Notes under the pieces: generated by a model
What the model saw: only the letters and a program-made list of their open reading frames with translations
What the model was told of the DNA's origin: nothing
Database searches by the model: none
Assembly: GCF_000464535.1 (NCBI RefSeq)
Contig: NW_006916612.1
Coordinates: 27,380 to 91,379, forward strand
Origin: Endocarpon pusillum Z07020
Taxonomy: Eukaryota > Ascomycota > Eurotiomycetes > Verrucariales > Verrucariaceae
Direction: 5' to 3'
Length of the DNA stretch: 64,000 nucleotides
Shown here: one piece after another, positions 59,301 to 64,000 of the stretch
Numbering within the stretch: the stretch's first letter is position 1
Layout: each line of letters opens with the position of its first letter
Translations under genes and position numbers: made by a program

Positions 59301-60167
59301 AAGATGATTGTGCATCGTGGCGTAGCGCTCAAGGATCTCCCCCGTCCTTGCCTGACTCCAAAAAATGCGTCCAACGACTTCCCTGCTCCTTTCAATTGCC
59401 TCCTCAAATATCGTTTCATTTTGGCCAGCTGATCTCCACATTGTCCATAGTAGATTTGCCAGCGTGACCTTGCACATTACAGTGGCTTTAGGTGATTGCA
59501 CAAACTGACCGCTGCGACGGAGCGCTTGCACTGTTACGTCCAAGTCTTTAGGTTCTTTGGTTCTCTGCATTCTTCTCTCGAGGTTTTGCCAGTATATCAT
59601 GAATGTCTCTGAAATCATTTCCTGGACAGTCTTGCTAGGTTCGATATACTGTGCTATATTCAGGACATGTTCCGCAACCTTAACGACATAGTCCTCGGCC
59701 TTTCCTTCTCCACTCTGGCGCATATCCTCCCAAATACCGATATGGCCAACTAATATCACAATGAGTTGTTCTAGATGAGATAGCTCAATTTCCGGCGGGA
59801 GGTTTTGCGAGGGTAACCCGATTGTACTTTTGATCCATGCAGTAGATGTCAATACGAGCTGTGATCGTTTATCTTGCTGAGACTCCGACAAAGCTGGCGG
59901 TTCAGAAGCTCCTGCTATTTGTATGGTCGACTCCAACAAAGTCATGATGGGTGATGTATACCGCTGCAGGGGGTCCTGCCCAATAAGCCAGGCAAGACAT
60001 GTCGGCATCAATGAGAGGAGATCTACAAAGCCTTTCTGCAGCGGCGAGGTCGCTGAACCCGCAGGACGTTGGTTAGCTTGTGCTAGTTGTTGTTGTACCA
60101 TCCTTGACAGAGATTGCACTAGATGCTGGGCTCTTGCACTCTGTTCTTGATTCAATGGGAGAGACAT
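56319..60167 (-). CDS. TPR-CHAT caspase-like protease
   Basis: A single-exon 1282-residue protein. Residues about 150-620 are helical repeats of TPR type (for example DLWQALAAVRVSLARF, YLDEARDLLNRSLKYYEG, AVTVLYDKDPLLSSG). The C-terminal about 350 residues are a CHAT domain (caspase HetF associated with TPRs): the catalytic His in RIAHFSCHGVVDP and Cys in RLAFLSACNSASFEDL are both in place, followed by FPSVVGTLWQAFDGDA and ASWASWIHYGD at the end. It is therefore expected to be an active cysteine protease of the caspase/separase clan, with the TPR region as sensor or partner-binding part. Its start codon is 380 bp from that of the divergently transcribed gasdermin-like gene, the usual arrangement of protease-gasdermin pairs. 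Activity and substrate are inferred. Confidence 0.92.
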   Translation of the reverse strand: MSLPLNQEQSARAQHLVQSLSRMVQQQLAQANQRPAGSATSPLQKGFVDLLSLMPTCLAWLIGQDPLQRYTSPIMTLLESTIQIAGASEPPALSESQQDKRSQLVLTSTAWIKSTIGLPSQNLPPEIELSHLEQLIVILVGHIGIWEDMRQSGEGKAEDYVVKVAEHVLNIAQYIEPSKTVQEMISETFMIYWQNLERRMQRTKEPKDLDVTVQALRRSGQFVQSPKATVMCKVTLANLLWTMWRSAGQNETIFEEAIERSREVVGRIFWSQARTGEILERYATMHNHLLEASSIYDTWFTNQEVFSDLDAAVKAATLAYKGLLPDAPRNVQETTMRQFGDVSRTRYDWAGSFMDLWQALAAVRVSLARFPCGLDSVDFNWTRCAMRLVDVSSYYDQKDYLDEARDLLNRSLKYYEGVVENPTRWVPCQEAICLRFMSILYRTIWRRRCMNGDTQDCLDLSIRCAEKAVTVLYDKDPLLSSGVDNHTLAYYTRYLSPYRKPSDLDTAITSATRAVNLGAHNYSNIHRAPRAAERMTVVSIGIAAEILAARYLRDGHRSDRDAAVHAIEMLLKLLPPMHPKRVHALQTYRDLLQLKLMCSLKGEGRERMCNLLRRWFFKVSGSSSSSYKYLGESDLNILRGIVSLDRGRSEHPPADAIRRPQMPALVLGSEPLYHDLSPIAYARGSYSSDLRLAIDKPGLCVQGSARPFLDSGISEIETLVRETKLWDVQEETVTELKSILSADLNTAEIVTRMLSLGERMFQNQQWKGLQAIWRHCFGTLDALDLHTMRSKEYQAAFRRLSMLAVMVASSMLAQNQDIWSAILVLERGREVLNSLSSLPTRSQRIKYAPHLERQVQELVADLKNPGRERNHEYRRSEFRHLEAFERNSREMLKAVQDLITCERHIAPFGKEHIIQQSQAGPIVMLVATTIGAHAVIVTPFKTRAIALNQCSYEDAVNKSRATRLALSQSVQDQSRIGDANRELRQCLKWLWDTVAHPIVKALGLVPNESIDKLPRIQWVCCGIFSHLPVHAAGIFTRPGKPHLAQYAVSSYLSSVRYTIMAKRKDPYLRPTQSQILVVAMPNTEADAGARYGDLDTQAESLAIQNNLPRSFSTTYLTNPDMGSVESLIGGCRIAHFSCHGVVDPADPLRSRLVIRFDAQRPLTVAAIRDLSSSFSRLAFLSACNSASFEDLSTADEVVHVTKAFQLAGFPSVVGTLWQAFDGDAALVSGEFYAYIARRLDSGDVKELDGDLFARALHSALGRLREKNPYSCASWASWIHYGD

Positions 60168-60547
60168 CCTCGTAGACCGAATAACCTATTGTTCTCTGAA
60201 TGGACATCGACCTATTCGCGAATATAGACGATCGGCACGCAGACTAGCTTGTAGAAATTCAAATTCTCCCAGCTCTCAGCATTAGAAGCGAAACGGATCT
60301 TGGCGCACGAAGAGGTTGAAGGCTGAGTCCTCCAGAGGAGATTAGGTCTCGAAAGTGCATCTTGGCATATAGTTCTATTCCACTGCAGCGGGCTATAATT
60401 TTGTCGAGACATGAGATTGAGACACTGCTTCGTTCGAGCATGCCTTTGACCTGTTAGAATCAATCACGAAAGCCTAGCCTCCCACCACCTCTGGCTAGGT
60501 CGACTCTGGTCAGGGCAGCCGTTGCAGCTCAGTTTCCAAGGATCACG
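60168..60547. promoter_or_regulatory. Shared divergent promoter region (CHAT/gasdermin-like)
   Basis: 380 bp between head-to-head start codons. Co-regulation is plausible. No motif that I can name. Confidence 0.45.
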
Positions 60548-61330
60548 ATGGGGAAGACCAAGGGTATTCGAATGCGCCATCCACTGGCCTACGATCAGGT
60601 CAAGCTATGCGATCTCACACTCGACATCGAAAATCCATGGAATGATTGCAGAGCGTTTCCCGAAAAGCTGGACGAAAAAGATATCTTCCCCGTCGACGAG
60701 CTGAACCTCGAAGCTATTCAGTCCCAAGTCAGGGAGGCAAATGCCCAGGCCCAGTTGGCCGCCTTTCTCGGCGCACAGGCCAACTTTGCGTCCAAGACCA
60801 CTCAGCGAGAGTCGGTTGGTAGGGCACGCTGCTATCGTATTCGTAACTCTGGAGATAAGTTCAAACAGGCGTGCAAAGATCCCCAGGTCAGGGAGTGGCT
60901 CACTGAATACCACATCAAGAGCGGCTTGCCCGTGTACATGATTGTCGGACTGTACACTTACGAGAAGGCGCAGGTGGGAGAGGCCGCAACCATGACAGCC
61001 GGACTGTCTGGTAAAGGAGGCTCTGGAGCCATCAGGGGCGAAGGTCAGATTAAAAGTGAGGGGCATCATGCCACACTATTCACAACGGCGAGTGAGAGCA
61101 TTTTCGCCATGGAGTACCGAAAGCTGAAGAAACAGTGGCTCTCCAAAAATATTGATAAAGCCGTGCTGGAGCAAGGCAACTGTTGGGAAGTATTCTGGGG
61201 CATGCGGAGCAAGTTGGACAAAGAAAGCCTGGATGACCAGCGACTTGTGGAGGTGGAGTTGACCGATGAAGATGCAGAAGATGTAGACGACCCGGAAACC
61301 TTGTTTGATGCAGATAGTTACGACGACTGA
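60548..61330 (+). CDS. Fungal gasdermin-like pore-forming protein (putative)
   Basis: A single-exon 260-residue protein. Residues about 95-130 (ARCYRIRNSGDKFKQACKDP, VREWLTEYHIKSGLPVYMIV) and about 145-180 (GEGQIKSEGHHATLFT, SESIFAMEYRKLK) follow the fungal gasdermin (RCD-1/HET-Q1-type) pattern of a vY-hydrophobic strand, a Gly-rich loop and amphipathic strands. Gasdermins oligomerise into membrane pores after removal of a C-terminal inhibitory part, causing cell death. Here the last about 27 residues are strongly acidic (TDEDAEDVDDPETLFDADSY), a candidate inhibitory tail. The neighbour is a CHAT protease transcribed divergently, as is common for fungal gasdermins. Family assignment rests on motif resemblance and context, not a search; an unrelated fungal protein is the alternative. 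Confidence 0.65.
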   Translation: MGKTKGIRMRHPLAYDQVKLCDLTLDIENPWNDCRAFPEKLDEKDIFPVDELNLEAIQSQVREANAQAQLAAFLGAQANFASKTTQRESVGRARCYRIRNSGDKFKQACKDPQVREWLTEYHIKSGLPVYMIVGLYTYEKAQVGEAATMTAGLSGKGGSGAIRGEGQIKSEGHHATLFTTASESIFAMEYRKLKKQWLSKNIDKAVLEQGNCWEVFWGMRSKLDKESLDDQRLVEVELTDEDAEDVDDPETLFDADSYDD

Positions 61331-64000
61331 AACACAGTGAAGGTTTCTCCCAGGTGAGGATTGTGTCGGATACTGAGAAATCTCACGAGCATGGAGGATA
61401 TATAATCATCATTCTGATGTATTTGATTCGCAAGGGTTATGTAATACTCCATCCTTGACCAATATGCAAACTGAACTTAGGTTTCACTTTGGATATGTAC
61501 TTATTAAAAGTAGTATTATCTCGTGTTAGCCAGTTGACCACCGCCAGTCATGCCAACTGGCTACATCCTGCACGACACCAAACCCCCCATCCGGTTCAAC
61601 GTAAGCTCACACAAGCACTAATAAGGCACCAGCAAGAGCAGCGACAGAGACATTGCAGAGCCGACCAATTGCGCTTAATTGAAACTATACCCACGCACCA
61701 AACCTACACCTGCACCAGGTGGGCACGTGGTGGTCGAAGAGCGATGGTAGGCCTCCTCTGTGGCAAGATTAGTACCATGGCACGAAGATAGGAACAGTGG
61801 AATGGTGGTGATGGAAAAACGACAGAGCCAAAGCTGCCACTGCGGCAGAAGAAGAAGCTCGATGACGAGAAAATAGAGGCGAGCTGGACAGACAATTTTA
61901 TATACTTTCCTACCTTTTCTTGTTCTTGAGGGCCCTTATGTCAAACTACTCACTTAGACAAGCTATCACTGTGAGCCGTGGTCACATGCTGCAGCAAGGT
62001 AGATGGGTTATGGCACCAAACGCCGCGTGAAGGAGAGATCATATACTTCTTGAATGCGCCATTTTGGGGGGCGGACCAGAATTTGCTTACCCGTTTTACC
62101 GCCACCCATGTTGAGGTGAAAGCTGCCTTGTTCTTCAAGGCAGTGCTCTGCAGCGCCTCCACATCACCCCCAAAGCAATGATTGCTGGGGACGTGGCTGC
62201 TGACACGCCGCCCTTGGTGCCTCTGATACCGTTCCAACTCCAAAGCAGAGCTAGTCAAGCAGTCTTCCACTGCATAAACTCGTATCTGTACCGAACACCT
62301 AGCTCCGGGACCTATGCCTTTCCACAAATTCACAATGATGTTCAAACATGATGTGGCCGCATCTAGGCGGAATTGATTTTTAGCATCACTTTACCCAGCA
62401 AATCGCCCACTGACTCCTTCTATTTTGGGAGCAGATGCCTCAGGATGTCTGCTCTATCCTTTATTGGATTCTTACCGTCGTCTTCCTCGCCGGCCTTGTC
62501 GATACTAATGAGGAAAGCCCAATATGTAGTGATCGTATCTTCACTTTGTCTCGTAACAGGTGGGGAGTAATCCGTTGATACGGCCATTATATTGGTTATG
62601 CAAGTGCTGGCCACGTTCACGCCGTATCGCTCTCGCTGGACACGAACAGGCGGTTCCATGAAAGAGAAGGAACGGCCGAAAAGACTTGCCGGTAAGTTAC
62701 AGACCGATGAGAGTCAACGCACCAACGTGATAGCGTCTGCAAGCTAATGCGTATCCAAATCCAAATCAAGGTCCCGTTTTCCTTCAGAAAGTTACAGAAG
62801 GAGGTCGACTACCGCGTCAATGCCAGTCACTAACGTTAGACCATTTCTAGGGCAGACAACTCATCTAAAGATCTGTGATGAGCAGGGCCGCTTGCACGGA
62901 CGAGCTGTCTGCATAATGTTAGGGCACACAGAGGGGTGACTGCTTGGAGTCAATCGCTAGTCTGTTGAAGACAGACTTTGAGCAAAACAGACGAGGGTGG
63001 CCACAGATTGAGCGTGGACAGGAGATCAAACCCTGGTCTTTATATACGATGTTTGTCTTTCTCATCATCATCGGATGGGCGATTTTCATGATGCAGTTTG
63101 TCGCAGGATTCATCCATTCCTAAATACACCAATCTCAATGAATGGGCCAGACGGCAGATCTGAGATACTTTCCTGCATGGTGCGTACGCAAAGACGGCCT
63201 GCCAAACGGAGAGCATCAATATCGAATTGCGCATAACGGAGATCTTTGCTATCTGGACATGCAATGGTGACGGCATTGAGCCGTATATAACTAGCCGCTA
63301 CCATGTGTTATTGCGCCTTTTTTGAGAGATCAACTTTCTCTCTACACACTCTCAGGGACCTGGTCACACCTGTGAACAGTCTCACCAAGGTTTTCCCGGG
63401 CTCAAAAGCACGGGATCGCTGTCAAAACTGCTTTAGATTCCTTGCCGATACTGCCCAGTTGTTGACATTTCGTTACCTGCTGATTGATCTCAAGGTTTCT
63501 CCTCCAGTCTTTGTGATTTGTTTCACTGTGCACTGTTAAGCTCTGTATATGCTATTGTTGGGTGAATGCTTGGTTGATTCACCTATACCTTTGTCTTCGA
63601 GTTGTTGAATTGGTTCATCTAAAGCTTATCCTCGAGTCTTTATGATTTATTTCATTGTACATTGTTAAGCTCTGTTCATTCTTTTGTTGGAGAGTGCTTG
63701 GCATAATTGATCGAGGCTTATTCCGAGTCTAATATACCTAATTTCATTACTGTGCATTGCGAAAGTGTTGCAATTCCTTGGCGCTACCCTCGAACTGCTG
63801 GCGCCGCGGGGCAGAATTGCGGTGTGGGCAGAGGATGGCCATTTACCACCTAATTATCGTAGTAGAATGCCCAAAATTGCCCAGATAGTAAAATTGACTC
63901 TCTTGTGACCTTGCTGCCGAAATTTCGAGATAGAAAACCATGGTGTTGAATCGCGAGAAGCGTTCAAACGCAGGGAGAGCCCCACGGCGCCTTGATGACG
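61331..64000. other. 2.7 kb without a supportable gene
   Basis: Minus-strand ORFs at 61950-62345 and 62420-62659 show no motifs and cannot be joined convincingly. See the tandem repeat entry for 63490-63770. Confidence 0.35.
63490..63768. repeat. Degenerate tandem repeat, about 130 bp unit
   Basis: A unit beginning near 63491 (CAGTCTTTGTGATTTGTTTC, TTAAGCTCTGT) recurs at about 63622 and partly at about 63714 (AGTCTAATATACCTAATTTC). Copies share roughly 70-80% by eye. No ORF is preserved across them. Confidence 0.6.

Noticed and set aside
61950..62345. 131-aa minus-strand ORF
   Set aside because: No motif, no plausible partner exon, unusual composition; not enough to call a gene.
1..64000. 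tRNA or rRNA genes
   Set aside because: I scanned for T-loop-like GTTCGA sequences with matching stems and rRNA signatures and found none I could support; tRNAscan-SE would be decisive.

Overview
The window is nuclear DNA of a filamentous ascomycete (Pezizomycotina). The evidence is short phase-consistent spliceosomal introns (about 40-95 bp, mostly GT-AG), gene spacing of 1-4 kb, and recognisable fungal genes (Ku80, Vam7, eS4, a Tc1/mariner element, families DUF3602 and DUF6594, a TPR-CHAT protein). A Dothideomycete-like source is only a guess. Gene models below were spliced by eye. Except where stated, spliced lengths are divisible by three and the frames agree across each junction.

Region 1 (1-10 kb) holds housekeeping genes: a mitochondrial inner-membrane-type protein, an unrecognised protein, ribosomal protein eS4 and aspartate-semialdehyde dehydrogenase. 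Region 2 (10.3-11.8 kb) is a Tc1/mariner transposon broken by two in-frame stops, with an extra tandem copy of its left end. Region 3 (12.9-34.8 kb) is a normal gene-dense block: a disordered protein, an FHA-kinase, a secreted PAN/DUF4185-like protein, an Rrt8-like membrane protein, a PA-TM-RING ubiquitin ligase, an aquaporin, an alpha/beta hydrolase, Vam7, Ku80 and a TMEM205-like protein. A 366-bp MITE-like element sits at 24.7 kb. Region 4 (34.8-38.6 kb) is gene-poor.

Region 5 (38.6-49.7 kb) is rearranged and repeat-rich. It has a membrane-anchored, repeat-laden protein interrupted by a frameshift inside a minisatellite and containing a perfect 285-bp tandem duplication. It also has a DUF3602 gene whose 3' end is duplicated 3.3 kb away as a 119-bp direct repeat, a kinase C-lobe remnant abutting a second truncated ORF, a 342-bp MITE and a DUF6594 gene.

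Region 6 (51-61.3 kb) is the most interesting. A decayed caspase-like (C14) gene and an epoxide hydrolase are followed by a head-to-head pair: a 1282-aa TPR-CHAT protease with visible His and Cys catalytic motifs, and a 260-aa gasdermin-like protein with a short acidic C-terminal tail. CHAT-gasdermin pairs are a known type of fungal regulated-cell-death module; the pairing here is inferred from motifs and gene order. The last 2.7 kb has no gene I can support, only degenerate tandem repeats.
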